Assembly: GCA_965216945.1 (NCBI GenBank)
Contig: CBDCGU010000003.1
Location: 2,294,001 to 2,358,000 of the forward strand
From: DATHZQ01 sp965216945
Lineage (GTDB): Bacteria > Actinomycetota > Acidimicrobiia > Spongiisociales > UBA5794
DNA: 64,000 nucleotides
Direction: 5' to 3'
The notes under the pieces were generated by a model, which worked only from the letters and a program-made list of their open reading frames with translations, ran no database searches and was not told the origin of the DNA. Below are positions 41,186 to 50,236 of this stretch, one piece after another (position 1 is the stretch's first letter; each line of letters starts with the position of its first letter). The translations under genes and the position numbers were made by a program.

Positions 41186-43290
41186 CAGCCGGCCACCGTG
41201 TCGCGTATGCCTTGCATGATCTCGTCCTTGCCGAGCAGCGCATGGGATTCGATGGCGAATTGGGGCCACGGCGCATCGGTGGCGCCGATCCTCCGCACCG
41301 GTCCCTCCAGGGAGTACCCACATCGCTCGGCGATCTCCGCCGCCACCTCGGCGCCGATCCCCGCGGTGCGTTGCGGCTCTTGCACGACGAGGAGGCGTCC
41401 GGTTCGCTGCACGCTCGCCTGAATCGTTGCGACGTCCCACGGATAGAGGGTGCGCAGGTCGATCACCTCGGTGTCGACTCCCTCGGCTGCGGCCTCGCCG
41501 GCAGCATCCAGCGCCGGCGGCATCAAGCCGCCGTAGGTCACCAAGGTGAGGTCGGTTCCGGAGCGGGCGATGCGTGCTTTGCCGAGGGGGATCGTGTAGG
41601 GCTCGGTGGGAACGTCCTCGCGGCCCGCCCTGTAGAGGACCTTCGGCTCGAGGAACACGACCGGGTCGGGTGACTGCAGCGCCGCAGCCAGCAACCCTTT
41701 GGCGTCGATGGGGCGGGAGGGGATCGCCACCACGAGGCCGGGGGCGTGAGCGAAGTAGGCCTCGGGAGAATCGCAGTGGTGCTCGTGGGCTCCGATGCCG
41801 GCCCCGTTGGGGAAGCGCACGACGAGCGGAACGGTGGCATGGCCCTGCGAACGGAAGCGGATACGCCCGAGATGGCTCACGATCTGGTCGAACGCCGGGT
41901 AGACGAACCCGTCGAACTGAATCTCGGCGATGGTGCGGGATCCTGAGAGCGCCATTCCGATCGCGCTCCCGACGATGCCGGATTCGTTGAGTGGTGTGTC
42001 GATCACCCGCTCCTCACCAAACCGCTGCTGCAGGCGCTCTGTGATGCGGAAGACGCCGCCGGAGAGTCCCACGTCCTCGCCGAGGAGCAGCATCGACTCA
42101 TCGCGCTCCATGGCCTCGCGCATCGCGGCGTTGAGCGCTTCAGCCATGGTCCAGCGCTCGGTCGGGCCGGTGGGCAGGCTCTCCTCTCCGACCTGCCATG
42201 TGTCCGCCGGGTCGTACACCGTGGGTGGCTCGCCCCGGGCTCGCTGCGAAGCGTTGAGCTGGTCCACCAGGAGCTGGGGGACGCGGGCAAAGGCGTGGCG
42301 GATCACGTCCCCCCGGGCCGGTTCCTCCATTCCCTCGAGCTTCGCCATCGCCGCATCGACCTCGGCCTCTGCGGCCACGAGTGCAGCGTGCTCGAGGTCA
42401 TCGTTCCACAGTTCCCGCCTGGTGAGGAACAACCGGTAACGATCCAGTGGATCCTTGTCCCGCCACTCCTTCTCCTCGACCTCGGAGCGATAGAGCCTGG
42501 CGTCGTCTGCCGTGGCATGGGGACCATAGCGGTAGCACACGGCCTCGATGAGTGTCGGTCCCTCGCCGCGTCTGGCGCGCGCCACCGCTTCCTCCGTGGC
42601 TCGATACACGGCGAGCACGTCCATGCCGTCGACGCGGACGCCTTCGATCCCATATGCGACCGCCTTCTGGGCGATCGTCTCCGACGCCGTCTGTTTGGAA
42701 TACGGCACGGAGATGGCGTACGAGTTGTTCTCGCAGATGAACACCGTCGGCGTCTTCCACACACCGGCGAAGTTGAGCCCGGAATGGAAATCGGTCTCCG
42801 ATGTGGCGCCGTCGCCGAAGTAGGCGACCGTGACCTGATCCTCGCCGCGCTGTCTGGCGGCGTATGCGTGGCCGACGGCGTGAGGGAGATGTGAGGCGAT
42901 CGGCACGCAGTGCGTCATGATGCGATAGCGATCGACATCCCAATCCACCGCCGGGAGTCCCTTCCAGTAGGCGAGCATGATCTCGATCGGCATGCCGCGG
43001 GTGATCAGCACGCCGTGCTCGCGGTACGCCGGATAGACGAAGTCGCCCTCCGTCAGCGCCGCCGCCGACCCCACCTGGGCGGCCTCCTGCCCTTCGAGCA
43101 TGGGGTACGTTCCGAGCCTGCCCTGGCGCTGGGCGGCGAGGGCTCTACGGTCGAAGATCCGGGAGCGCAGCATGAGCCGGTGGAGCTCTACGAGCTGCTC
43201 GTCGGACAGCTCGGGGACGCTCCCGACCAGCTCGCCGTCGGGCGAGAGGATCTGGTGCATGGCGAACCGGCTGGCGATGTCTGCGGTCAT
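41185..43290 (-). CDS. 2-oxoacid dehydrogenase E1 with alpha and beta subunits fused
   Basis: A 701-residue thiamine-diphosphate decarboxylase carrying both E1 halves in one chain. The alpha part (about 1-345) has the TPP motif GDGATSETDFHSGLNFAGVW with ENNSYAISVP, and MLEGQEAAQVGSAAAL. The beta part (about 370-701) has TMAEALNAAMREAMERDESM, DTPLNESGIVGSAIGMALSG, EIQFDGFVYPAFDQIVSHLG and NGAGIGAHEHHCDSPEAYFA. In most bacteria these are separate alpha and beta proteins. Together with the adjacent E2 it probably oxidises branched-chain 2-oxoacids rather than pyruvate. That choice rests on the alpha/beta type and neighbours, not on a diagnostic residue. Confidence 0.92.
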   Translation of the reverse strand: MTADIASRFAMHQILSPDGELVGSVPELSDEQLVELHRLMLRSRIFDRRALAAQRQGRLGTYPMLEGQEAAQVGSAAALTEGDFVYPAYREHGVLITRGMPIEIMLAYWKGLPAVDWDVDRYRIMTHCVPIASHLPHAVGHAYAARQRGEDQVTVAYFGDGATSETDFHSGLNFAGVWKTPTVFICENNSYAISVPYSKQTASETIAQKAVAYGIEGVRVDGMDVLAVYRATEEAVARARRGEGPTLIEAVCYRYGPHATADDARLYRSEVEEKEWRDKDPLDRYRLFLTRRELWNDDLEHAALVAAEAEVDAAMAKLEGMEEPARGDVIRHAFARVPQLLVDQLNASQRARGEPPTVYDPADTWQVGEESLPTGPTERWTMAEALNAAMREAMERDESMLLLGEDVGLSGGVFRITERLQQRFGEERVIDTPLNESGIVGSAIGMALSGSRTIAEIQFDGFVYPAFDQIVSHLGRIRFRSQGHATVPLVVRFPNGAGIGAHEHHCDSPEAYFAHAPGLVVAIPSRPIDAKGLLAAALQSPDPVVFLEPKVLYRAGREDVPTEPYTIPLGKARIARSGTDLTLVTYGGLMPPALDAAGEAAAEGVDTEVIDLRTLYPWDVATIQASVQRTGRLLVVQEPQRTAGIGAEVAAEIAERCGYSLEGPVRRIGATDAPWPQFAIESHALLGKDEIMQGIRDTVAG

Positions 43291-43314
43291 CGGCTGCTCC
43301 TCAACAGGGTGCTC

Positions 43315-44382
43315 TCACGTGATGTCGTCCCAGGCTTTGATCAGGCGGGCGTTCTCGCCGTCGGACCCCACCGTGATGCGAAGCAGCCCACCCAGGCGGC
43401 GGACGATGACGCCACGATCGAGAAGCTCTTGCTCGATACGGTCCGGATCCTGCGGCTCGACCGCGACGAAGTTGGCCTGGCTGGCGATGGCCTCCACGCC
43501 CCGGCTCCCCAGCTCCGCGGCGATCCACTCGCGCCCCCGGGCATTGGCTTCACGCCGCTCGGCGACCAGGTCCTGGTGCCGCAGCGACTCGACGGCCGCG
43601 GCTTGGGCGAGAGATGTCACGGAAAACGGAGGCTGCACCCGCTGCAACTGATCGAGGGTCTGGGGTACGCCGATGAAGTAGCCGATGCGCAACCCGGCCA
43701 GGCCGTAGATCTTGGAGAACGTTCGCGAGGTCACCACGTTGGATCGTTCGACGGCGAGAGGGATCGTTGCGGCGAAGTCGGGAGCCGTGGCGTACTCTGC
43801 GTACGCCTCGTCCACGATCACGAGCACGTCCTCCGGGACGTCCTCGATGAACTCGCTGACCGCACCCGCCGGCAGATGGTTGCCGGTCGGGTTGTTGGGG
43901 TTGCAGACGAACACCACGCGAGTGTCATCCCGTATCGCATCGCGCATGGCGCCGAGGTCGTGGTCGTGGTTGCGCTTCAGCGGGACACGAATCGGCGTCG
44001 TCCCTGAGACCAGGGCACCGATCAGGTACATGACGAACGACGGATCGGCGAATACTGCGCTCGTGCCGGGACCGCCGAGCGCCAGCGTGGCGTAGCCCAG
44101 CAGCCGGCTGGTGCCGGCGCCCACCATGATGTTGTCGGCGCCGATGCCGTAGTGCTCTGCCAGCGCCTGGCGTACGTTGCGGCTCGTGGTTTCGGGGTAG
44201 CGGTTCCCGTCGCCGGCGGCCTCGGCGATGGCGTCGCGTACCGCAGGGAACGGCGCCACCGGGCACTCGTTGGAAGCAAGCTTGACGATGTCGTCGATAC
44301 CGAGGTCGCGAGCCACCTCGTCGATCGGCTTCCCCGGCCGGTAGACGGGAATGGCGGCGAGATCTGGGCGAAACGCTGGCAC
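43315..44382 (-). CDS. HisC-type aminotransferase (histidinol-phosphate or aromatic)
   Basis: A 355-residue PLP enzyme of fold type I, HisC subgroup. Features are KLASNECPVAPFPAVRDAIA near the start, VGAGTSRLLGYATLALGGPG, FVCNPNNPTGNHLPAGAVSE, DEAYAEYATAPD and the PLP-lysine segment VTSRTFSKIYGLAGLRIGYF. No other his gene is near. It lies 24 bp upstream of the 2-oxoacid dehydrogenase genes, and such HisC-like proteins can serve aromatic or branched amino acids. I therefore leave the substrate open. Confidence 0.88.
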   Translation of the reverse strand: MPAFRPDLAAIPVYRPGKPIDEVARDLGIDDIVKLASNECPVAPFPAVRDAIAEAAGDGNRYPETTSRNVRQALAEHYGIGADNIMVGAGTSRLLGYATLALGGPGTSAVFADPSFVMYLIGALVSGTTPIRVPLKRNHDHDLGAMRDAIRDDTRVVFVCNPNNPTGNHLPAGAVSEFIEDVPEDVLVIVDEAYAEYATAPDFAATIPLAVERSNVVTSRTFSKIYGLAGLRIGYFIGVPQTLDQLQRVQPPFSVTSLAQAAAVESLRHQDLVAERREANARGREWIAAELGSRGVEAIASQANFVAVEPQDPDRIEQELLDRGVIVRRLGGLLRITVGSDGENARLIKAWDDIT

Positions 44383-44426
44383 GACGGTCTGTCCCTCGAA
44401 ATGGTGGTGTCTGATCAGTTTGTCTA

Positions 44427-44438
44427 GGTATCAATACC
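44427..44438. promoter_or_regulatory. Palindrome in the hisC-lrp divergent promoter region
   Basis: GGTAT-CA-ATACC, within the broader partial symmetry TGTC-TAGGTATCAATACC-GACA, lies midway between the divergent aminotransferase and Lrp/AsnC genes. A CTGATCAG palindrome sits 8 bp to its left (44411-44418). The region is the most A/T-rich for several hundred bases. It could be the operator of the divergent Lrp-type regulator. Sequence symmetry is the only evidence. Confidence 0.4.
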
Positions 44439-44513
44439 GACAGGGGGTTCGATCGTCAATGGCTAGGCTGATCGCTGAGCAGAATGGTGTCGCCGAGCCG
44501 CCAGGAGAGGGTT

Positions 44514-44987
44514 GTGGCTGGACAATCTGATCAGACGATCGATGCGCTGGATCGAGCGCTCATCGTTGCGCTGGCCGAGCATCCCCGTGTCAGCATCCTC
44601 GAACTCGCCCGCTTGATCGGCGTGGCACGCAACACCGTGTACGCCCGGTTGCAGAGGTTGCAAGAGCGTGGTGTCATCACAGGGTTCGGGCCGGACATCG
44701 ATCTGCGAGCTCTTGGCTACTCCGTCACCGCGTTCATCACCATCGTCGTGGCGCAGGGGAACTTCACCGACGTCGTTGCCGGGCTCGCCGAGATCCGCAA
44801 CGTGCTCGAGGTCCACACGATCGCCGGGGCCGGAGACATGCAATGTCGAGTCGTTGCGTCTTCGAACGCGGGTGTCATGGAGGTTGTCGAGCGGATCCTG
44901 GCGATCCCAGGTGTCGATCGGACGACAACGGCCGTGTCGCTCGCCGAGCAGATCCGCTACCGGCCGCTCGGGTTGCTGTCCGGCTGA
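44514..44987 (+). CDS. Lrp/AsnC family transcriptional regulator
   Basis: A 157-residue feast/famine regulator. The N-terminal winged helix-turn-helix (TIDALDRALIVALAEHPRVS, ILELARLIGVARNTVYARLQ, RLQERGVITGFGPDIDLRAL) is followed by an effector-binding RAM domain (GYSVTAFITIVVAQGNFTDV, VLEVHTIAGAGDMQCRVVAS). Such proteins respond to amino acids. Being divergent from the aminotransferase and 2-oxoacid dehydrogenase genes, it probably controls that operon. The GTG at 44514 follows AGGAGAGGG and begins just before the conserved region. Confidence 0.92.
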   Translation: MAGQSDQTIDALDRALIVALAEHPRVSILELARLIGVARNTVYARLQRLQERGVITGFGPDIDLRALGYSVTAFITIVVAQGNFTDVVAGLAEIRNVLEVHTIAGAGDMQCRVVASSNAGVMEVVERILAIPGVDRTTTAVSLAEQIRYRPLGLLSG

Positions 44988-45036
44988 TCAGACCCGTTCC
45001 CGCGGGCTTTGGGTACGCTTGCCGCGGGAGGTCGAG

Positions 45037-45351
45037 ATGCAGCATTTGCGAATCGTGATGTACCCGTCCGACGCCACCACCGGCGCTGCGATCAAACACT
45101 GGAACGAAACGGTCGGCGCCTATCTCGACGATCTCGAGGGGTTGAAGACGGCGATCGTTGCCGACAACGGGGACAACGTGGTGATCATCACCCGCTGGGA
45201 GTCCGAGGCCGCCATCGAGGAGGGTCTCAACTCGGAGGCCTACGCCAGGGCTGTGGCCGACCTGGCGGAGCGGACCGGCACCGACGCCGGTGACCTCGAG
45301 CCGACGATGCTGTACATGGGAGAGATCGTCGCCCACACACGGGGCGGCTGA
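45037..45351 (+). CDS. Small ferredoxin-like-fold protein, function unknown
   Basis: A 104-residue protein. The pattern LRIVMYPSDATTGAAIKHWN, then AIVADNGDNVVIITRWESEA and ARAVADLAERTGTDAGDLEP, suggests an alpha/beta fold like the antibiotic biosynthesis monooxygenase (ABM) dimeric barrels, but no catalytic motif is visible. The ATG has a good ribosome site (GGGAGGTCGAG-ATG). It follows the Lrp gene by 49 bp on the same strand. I give no function. Confidence 0.7.
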   Translation: MQHLRIVMYPSDATTGAAIKHWNETVGAYLDDLEGLKTAIVADNGDNVVIITRWESEAAIEEGLNSEAYARAVADLAERTGTDAGDLEPTMLYMGEIVAHTRGG

Positions 45352-45423
45352 TCCGCCGCGCCGCTCCGGCTGCAAAGCTCCCGCGCACTCCTAACCTGGC
45401 GCCCTCCGACCCTGGAGCTCGCC

Positions 45424-45990
45424 TTGCCATCTCTGTTCCGTGCCGTCGTGTTGCTCGCGCTGCTTGCCGTGACGGCTGCCGCTTGCGGCGGAGACGGCGA
45501 CGCCGGTGCAACAACCACCACGAGTACGGTCGGTGCCACGTCGACCACGACGGCGACCACGCGTGGCGGCGAAGGCGCGCCCGTCGATGGTGACACCGTG
45601 GCCGTTCACTACACGGGCACGTTGGACGACGGCGAGGAGTTCGACTCGTCTCGCGATCGCGAACCGCTGCAGTTCGTCGTTGGCTCCGGTCAGGTCATCG
45701 GCGGCTTCGACGACGCCGTGCGCGGCCTGGTCGTCGGCGAGTCGGTGGTCGTGCGGATCGCTCCCGAGGATGCGTACGGCGAGGTGGATCCGGAGCGCAT
45801 CCTCGAGTTTCCGATCGAGGAAGTGCCCGAGGAGTTCCGGCAGGTCGGAGTCGAGGTGCTGCTGGGCGGTACGACGCCGGCGACCGTGATCGAGGTCACC
45901 GAGGACACCGTGACGGTCGATGCCAACCATCGCCTGGCCGGCGAAGCGCTCACGTTCGACATCGAGTTGGTGGAGATCATCCGACCGTAG
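45424..45990 (+). CDS. FKBP-type peptidyl-prolyl isomerase lipoprotein
   Basis: A 188-residue exported FKBP. The signal peptide (LPSLFRAVVLLALLAVTAAA) ends in a lipobox, so Cys 21 is lipidated. A Thr-rich linker (DAGATTTTSTVGATSTTTAT) precedes the FKBP domain: VAVHYTGTLDDGEEFDSSRD, PLQFVVGSGQVIGGFDDAVR, then APEDAYGEVDPER and the SlyD-like insertion. It likely folds exported proteins at the outer face. The start is TTG at 45424, with GGAG 6 bases before; no ATG is available. Confidence 0.9.
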   Translation: MPSLFRAVVLLALLAVTAAACGGDGDAGATTTTSTVGATSTTTATTRGGEGAPVDGDTVAVHYTGTLDDGEEFDSSRDREPLQFVVGSGQVIGGFDDAVRGLVVGESVVVRIAPEDAYGEVDPERILEFPIEEVPEEFRQVGVEVLLGGTTPATVIEVTEDTVTVDANHRLAGEALTFDIELVEIIRP

Positions 45991-46092
45991 CGCCGCGGCG
46001 GCCGGGGCCGCGCTGGGCGGGCAGTGCCCGGACTCTGATCCGCAAGATCGCCGCCAGAGCCGGCGCCCCCCGTAGCGGTGTGCGACGGCGGC

Positions 46093-47073
46093 TCAGCCCC
46101 GTAGCTCGTCGATCAGCGGCTCGATCCACTCGGCGCCGAGGCGCAGCAATTCGGGATCATCGTTGAGCGTCGACAGATGGGCCGTCTCCACCTCGCTCTC
46201 GATGTTGTCGATCGTGTAGCCGATGTCGAGTTGCGTCTCGTGGTTCTCGGTGACGAAGCCAATCGGTGCGAAGACGATCGCCCTGGCGCCGAGCGTGATC
46301 AGATTCTTGGCGGCTTGGTCGACGTCGGGCGTCGTCCACTTGCCGGGCACGGGATGGTTCATCCACGCCGGGCTCGTCAGCGGGTATCTCCGGATCAGCC
46401 GCTCCTGCACGGCGTAGTAGAGGGCTGTGCTCTCGCGCACCCCGGTCTCCATCCCTTTCGTTTCCAGGGGGCAGCCATGCAGGCACAACGCAACACCGAT
46501 CTGGATGGGTGCGTACTTGTCGAGGAGTGGAGCGATTCCTGACTCGATGTGATCGACGAGGCGTCGCTGGAAACCCTCGCGTTCCCAGAAAGACGGCAGG
46601 TACCGCATTCCCTTCACCCATTCCGGGTCCGGGGCGAGCGCTTCGTTGATCTGCTCGAGGACGAGACCGCTCGTGAACACCGAGTCGACGACCAGCCACG
46701 GGTACACGACGATCCGGTCGAATCCGTCGTTGCGGATCTTCCCGAGCACCTGGTGAGGGAGAAAGGGTTCGACGAAGTTGTAGGTCTTGTAGACGCGTAC
46801 GTCGTCGCCGTACTTGATCTCGAGGTTCTTGGCGATTCCGGCACGCTGCCGTTCGAAGATGTCGTTGTGGGGCGAGTGGTAGTGATTGGCCGCATGCCAC
46901 TCCTTCTTCTGTGACCGTTCCAGACGTCGACTCAGCCAAGGGATCGAAAAGTCGGGGAACTTGATCGATTTCGACACCAGGAGACGGAACGATCGCTCGT
47001 TGTATTCGGCGAACTCGTCGTAGTGCTCGACTTCGCCATACCCCGTGAGCAGGACCGCCACCCTTTCCGCCAT
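46093..47073 (-). CDS. hemH: Ferrochelatase family protein HemH
   Basis: A 326-residue class II chelatase that inserts ferrous iron into a porphyrin late in heme synthesis. Family points are MAERVAVLLTGYGEVEHYDE at the N-terminus, FDRIVVYPWLVVDSVFTSGL, the His region VALCLHGCPLETKGME, and the C-terminal GFVTENHETQLDIGYTIDN with the conserved Glu. The N-terminal 90 residues are more diverged than usual (SRRLERSQKKEWHAANHYHS), so substrate preference (protoporphyrin or coproporphyrin) is open. It is convergent with the FKBP gene. No other heme gene is adjacent. Confidence 0.82.
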   Translation of the reverse strand: MAERVAVLLTGYGEVEHYDEFAEYNERSFRLLVSKSIKFPDFSIPWLSRRLERSQKKEWHAANHYHSPHNDIFERQRAGIAKNLEIKYGDDVRVYKTYNFVEPFLPHQVLGKIRNDGFDRIVVYPWLVVDSVFTSGLVLEQINEALAPDPEWVKGMRYLPSFWEREGFQRRLVDHIESGIAPLLDKYAPIQIGVALCLHGCPLETKGMETGVRESTALYYAVQERLIRRYPLTSPAWMNHPVPGKWTTPDVDQAAKNLITLGARAIVFAPIGFVTENHETQLDIGYTIDNIESEVETAHLSTLNDDPELLRLGAEWIEPLIDELRG

Positions 47074-47111
47074 TCCGTTTCCTCCTGAACGCTGGCCGAG
47101 AGGGTATCGCT

Positions 47112-49454
47112 GTGCATCTGCCTACATTGGCCGCAACCGAGGGGAGAGTGACCGCAGTGACGCGCCAAGCGCTGCGCCCGCTGACACAAACCGCCGAAGG
47201 CATCGGCGGTGGCAAGACCGCGGGGCTGCGATGGCTCGTCGCACATGGTTTCCGCGTGCCCCCCACCTGGGTGCTGGCTTCGCCGGGCTCGCCGTTCGCC
47301 GGCTCCATTCGCGATGAGGTAGCCGCCGTGATCGATCCGGAGCGCGCCTATGCGGTCCGGTCTTCGGCGAACGTGGAGGACGGAGGGGTTGTGACGTATG
47401 CGGGGCAGTTCGTCTCGCGGCTCGACGTTCGGGGCGTCGATGCCGTGGTTGCTGCCATCGAAGAGGTCGTTGGCTCCGCATCGACCGAGGAGGTCGCCGC
47501 CTATCGGAGACACACGGGCGACGACCGGTCCGTGGAGATGTCGGTGATCATCCAGGAGATGGTCGAGCCCGTGTGGTCCGGAGCGGGCTTCAGCCGCAAT
47601 CCGATCACGGGTCTCGGCGAGATCGTGATCGAGGCCGTACCCGGCAACGGTGAGGAGCTCATGGCCGGGAGGGCGACGCCGGACCGGTGGGTGCGACGAT
47701 GGGGCGACTACGTAGAGCAACCCGAGGCCGCACGTGTCGATGCTCGCGTCATCGAGGAGGCGGCGACCGGAACCCAGCGCATCGGCGAGGTCTACGGCCG
47801 GCCCGTCGATGTGGAGTGGGTGCACGACGGCACCCGCCTCTGGTGGGTGCAGGTGCGGTCGATCGCTGGACTGGACGACGTCACGATCTACTCGCGGCGC
47901 ATCTCGAAGGAGGTCTTGCCCGGGATCATCAAACCGCTGGTCTGGTCCATCAACGTTCCCATGGTGAACCAGGCTTGGGTTGCGTTGTTCTACGAGGCGT
48001 TGGGTGAGGTCGATGTCGCACCGGAGGATCTGGCCAGGTCGTTCGGCTACCGCTCGTATTTCAACATGTCGGCGATCGGCGAGATCTTTGCGGCCCTCGG
48101 CATGCCGCGTGAATCACTGGAGCTCTTGCTCGGCCTGCCTGCGGGATCGGAGCAGCCTCGTTTCAAGCCGACGCTGAAGACATTGCGCAAGACCCCTCGG
48201 TTGCTCGGCATGGCGCTGCGCAAGTCGCGGTACGACAGGGAGGTCGAGCGCCAGCTCGCTTCGCTCGACTCCGAGTATGCCCGCTTTGCCGCCCGGGATG
48301 TCGGTGCGTTGAGCGACGAGGAACTGCTCGCCGACGTCAACGCGTTGCGGCGCATCGGCGTGCGCGCCGCCTCGGTGAACATCGTCACACCGCTGCTGGC
48401 GAACGTCTACACGACGCTGCTGCGCCGCCAGCTCTCCAGGGGCGGCGTCGACATCGAGTCGGTCGACATACTCGACGGCATCAACGAGTTCGACCCCAAC
48501 CCGCACCTCGACGACCTGGCGACCACGATCCGGGGCCTCGACCGCACCACTCGCGAGGCGATGATGCGGGATGGGTATGCGGCCGCACCCGATGAGGTCG
48601 CCGCGGCGGTGGACGACTTCCTGGCGCGGTTCGGCCACTTCAGTGACTCCGGCACCGATTTCTCGGTGCCTCCCTGGAGAGAACAGCCGGACCTGGTGGT
48701 GAAGATGGCCGCCACACGCTTCGACCGAGATCTGCCGGTCCGCCGGATCGATTGGCAGACCGCCAAGCGATCCTTGCCCGTCTGGCGAAGACCGATCGCC
48801 CAGAGGCTGCGGACCAGGGCCCGGTTGTTCACGCGGCGCCGCGAGGCGGTGTCCTCGACGTACACCTATGGATACGGGCTGTTCCGTGACTATTTCATGG
48901 AGATCGGGCGCCGACTGGTGGGCCGCGACGTGCTCGCTGATTCGGGCGATGTGATGTACCTCGCCATCGACGACGTGCGCGACGCTCTGGTGGGGGGCGG
49001 AGGCGCCGATGCAGCCCGCACCGTCGCCCGCCACAAGGCCGCGATCGACGCCGTTCGCGACATCGACCTTCCCGAGGTGATCTATGGAGACGACTTCATC
49101 CCCCGCCCGGCCGCCGCTGCCGCTGCCACGACCTGGCGCGGCACGCCGACGGCGCGAGGGCATCATCGAGGACCGGTCCGGGTCGTCACCGGGATCGCCG
49201 ACTTCGACAAGGTGCATGACGGGGATGTCCTGGCGATCCCCTACTCAGATGTGGGCTGGACTCCGTTGTTCGCAAAGGCGGGTGCCGTCGTGGCCGAGTC
49301 GGGCGGCATGCTGTCCCACAGCTCCATTGTCGCTCGGGAGTACGGAATCCCCTGCATCGTTTCCGTGGAGGGCGCGATGCGGATGCCCGAGGGGTCCATG
49401 GTCATCGTCGACGGATACACGGGCGTCGTCGTCGTGGACGAGGACGCCCGATGA
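47112..49454 (+). CDS. PEP-synthase/rifampicin-phosphotransferase-like dikinase
   Basis: A 780-residue protein with an N-terminal ATP-grasp domain (GIGGGKTAGLRWLVAHGFRV, YAVRSSANVEDGGVVTYAGQ, VIIQEMVEPVWSGAGFSRNP). A long helical middle (about 260-660) and a C-terminal phosphohistidine swivel domain (VVAESGGMLSHSSIVAREYG with the catalytic His) follow. It lacks the PEP/pyruvate barrel of PPDK. This three-part order is that of rifampicin phosphotransferases and related dikinases, which transfer phosphate to a small molecule bound by the middle domain; the substrate here is unknown. Starts at GTG 47112, 47148 or 47157 are all possible. The stop overlaps the PlsY-like gene (ATGA). Confidence 0.82.
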   Translation: MHLPTLAATEGRVTAVTRQALRPLTQTAEGIGGGKTAGLRWLVAHGFRVPPTWVLASPGSPFAGSIRDEVAAVIDPERAYAVRSSANVEDGGVVTYAGQFVSRLDVRGVDAVVAAIEEVVGSASTEEVAAYRRHTGDDRSVEMSVIIQEMVEPVWSGAGFSRNPITGLGEIVIEAVPGNGEELMAGRATPDRWVRRWGDYVEQPEAARVDARVIEEAATGTQRIGEVYGRPVDVEWVHDGTRLWWVQVRSIAGLDDVTIYSRRISKEVLPGIIKPLVWSINVPMVNQAWVALFYEALGEVDVAPEDLARSFGYRSYFNMSAIGEIFAALGMPRESLELLLGLPAGSEQPRFKPTLKTLRKTPRLLGMALRKSRYDREVERQLASLDSEYARFAARDVGALSDEELLADVNALRRIGVRAASVNIVTPLLANVYTTLLRRQLSRGGVDIESVDILDGINEFDPNPHLDDLATTIRGLDRTTREAMMRDGYAAAPDEVAAAVDDFLARFGHFSDSGTDFSVPPWREQPDLVVKMAATRFDRDLPVRRIDWQTAKRSLPVWRRPIAQRLRTRARLFTRRREAVSSTYTYGYGLFRDYFMEIGRRLVGRDVLADSGDVMYLAIDDVRDALVGGGGADAARTVARHKAAIDAVRDIDLPEVIYGDDFIPRPAAAAAATTWRGTPTARGHHRGPVRVVTGIADFDKVHDGDVLAIPYSDVGWTPLFAKAGAVVAESGGMLSHSSIVAREYGIPCIVSVEGAMRMPEGSMVIVDGYTGVVVVDEDAR

Positions 49455-50143
49455 TCCCTGGAATCGCTGTCGGTCTCGGCATCGGTGCCTATCTCATCGG
49501 GGCCATCTCCTTCGCACGTATCGTCGGAACGAGGGTGGCCCCTGGCGACGATCTGACCTCGACGACCCTCAACCTCCCCGGAGGTGCGACCATCGATTAC
49601 GGCGGTGTCAGCGCCACGTCGATCGCGGTTCGCGGCGGGCCAAGGTGGGGGATGATCACCGGCATCCTCGATATGGCAAAGGCCTTTGTCGCCGTACTCG
49701 TGACCAGGCTCGTGTGGCCGGACGAGCATTACCACCTCGTTGTCGCAGTCGCCGCCGTGATCGGCCACAACTACCCGATCTACTACCGCTTCAAAGGAGG
49801 GCGTGGGCAGACACCCATCTACGGCGGCCTGCTCGCAGTCGACTGGTTGGCGATCCCGGTGACCATCGTCGTGGGCACATCGGTGGGCCTCGCCCTCTTC
49901 CGCGACATGTTCGTCGCCTACGCCCTCGGTATGTGGCTGCTCATACCGTGGCTCTGGTGGCGGGCCGACGTCGCACACGTGGTCTACGCCCTCATCGTCA
50001 ATGTGCTTTTCGTGGTCGCCACCATCCCGGAGATGGCCGAGTACTTCGAGCGCCGTCGCAGCGGCGAGTTGGAGCAAATCGGATCGTGGAGCGACTTCAA
50101 GCGAAGCCACCCCGCCGTCCGCGGCGACAAACCCGAGGCCTGA
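49451..50143 (+). CDS. PlsY-like acyltransferase-family membrane protein with altered motif 1
   Basis: A 230-residue membrane protein resembling PlsY, the acyl-phosphate:glycerol-3-phosphate acyltransferase. The N-terminal YLIGAISFARIVGTRVAPGD and the motif VIGHNYPIYYRFKGGRGQTP match the family. The usual GNPGATN motif reads GGVSATS here, in YGGVSATSIAVRGGPRWGMI, so catalysis may differ. Five or six membrane spans are likely. It overlaps the dikinase-like gene by ATGA, which ties the two together. A lipid-related substrate for the pair is a guess. Confidence 0.75.
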   Translation: MIPGIAVGLGIGAYLIGAISFARIVGTRVAPGDDLTSTTLNLPGGATIDYGGVSATSIAVRGGPRWGMITGILDMAKAFVAVLVTRLVWPDEHYHLVVAVAAVIGHNYPIYYRFKGGRGQTPIYGGLLAVDWLAIPVTIVVGTSVGLALFRDMFVAYALGMWLLIPWLWWRADVAHVVYALIVNVLFVVATIPEMAEYFERRRSGELEQIGSWSDFKRSHPAVRGDKPEA

Positions 50144-50236
50144 TGCGGCCAGTCCCGCGACCATTCAACACGACGCGTGCTCGTCTGGCGCCGCACGTCC
50201 GTCGACTAGTATCGGCGTACTCGGCCAGGAGTAACG

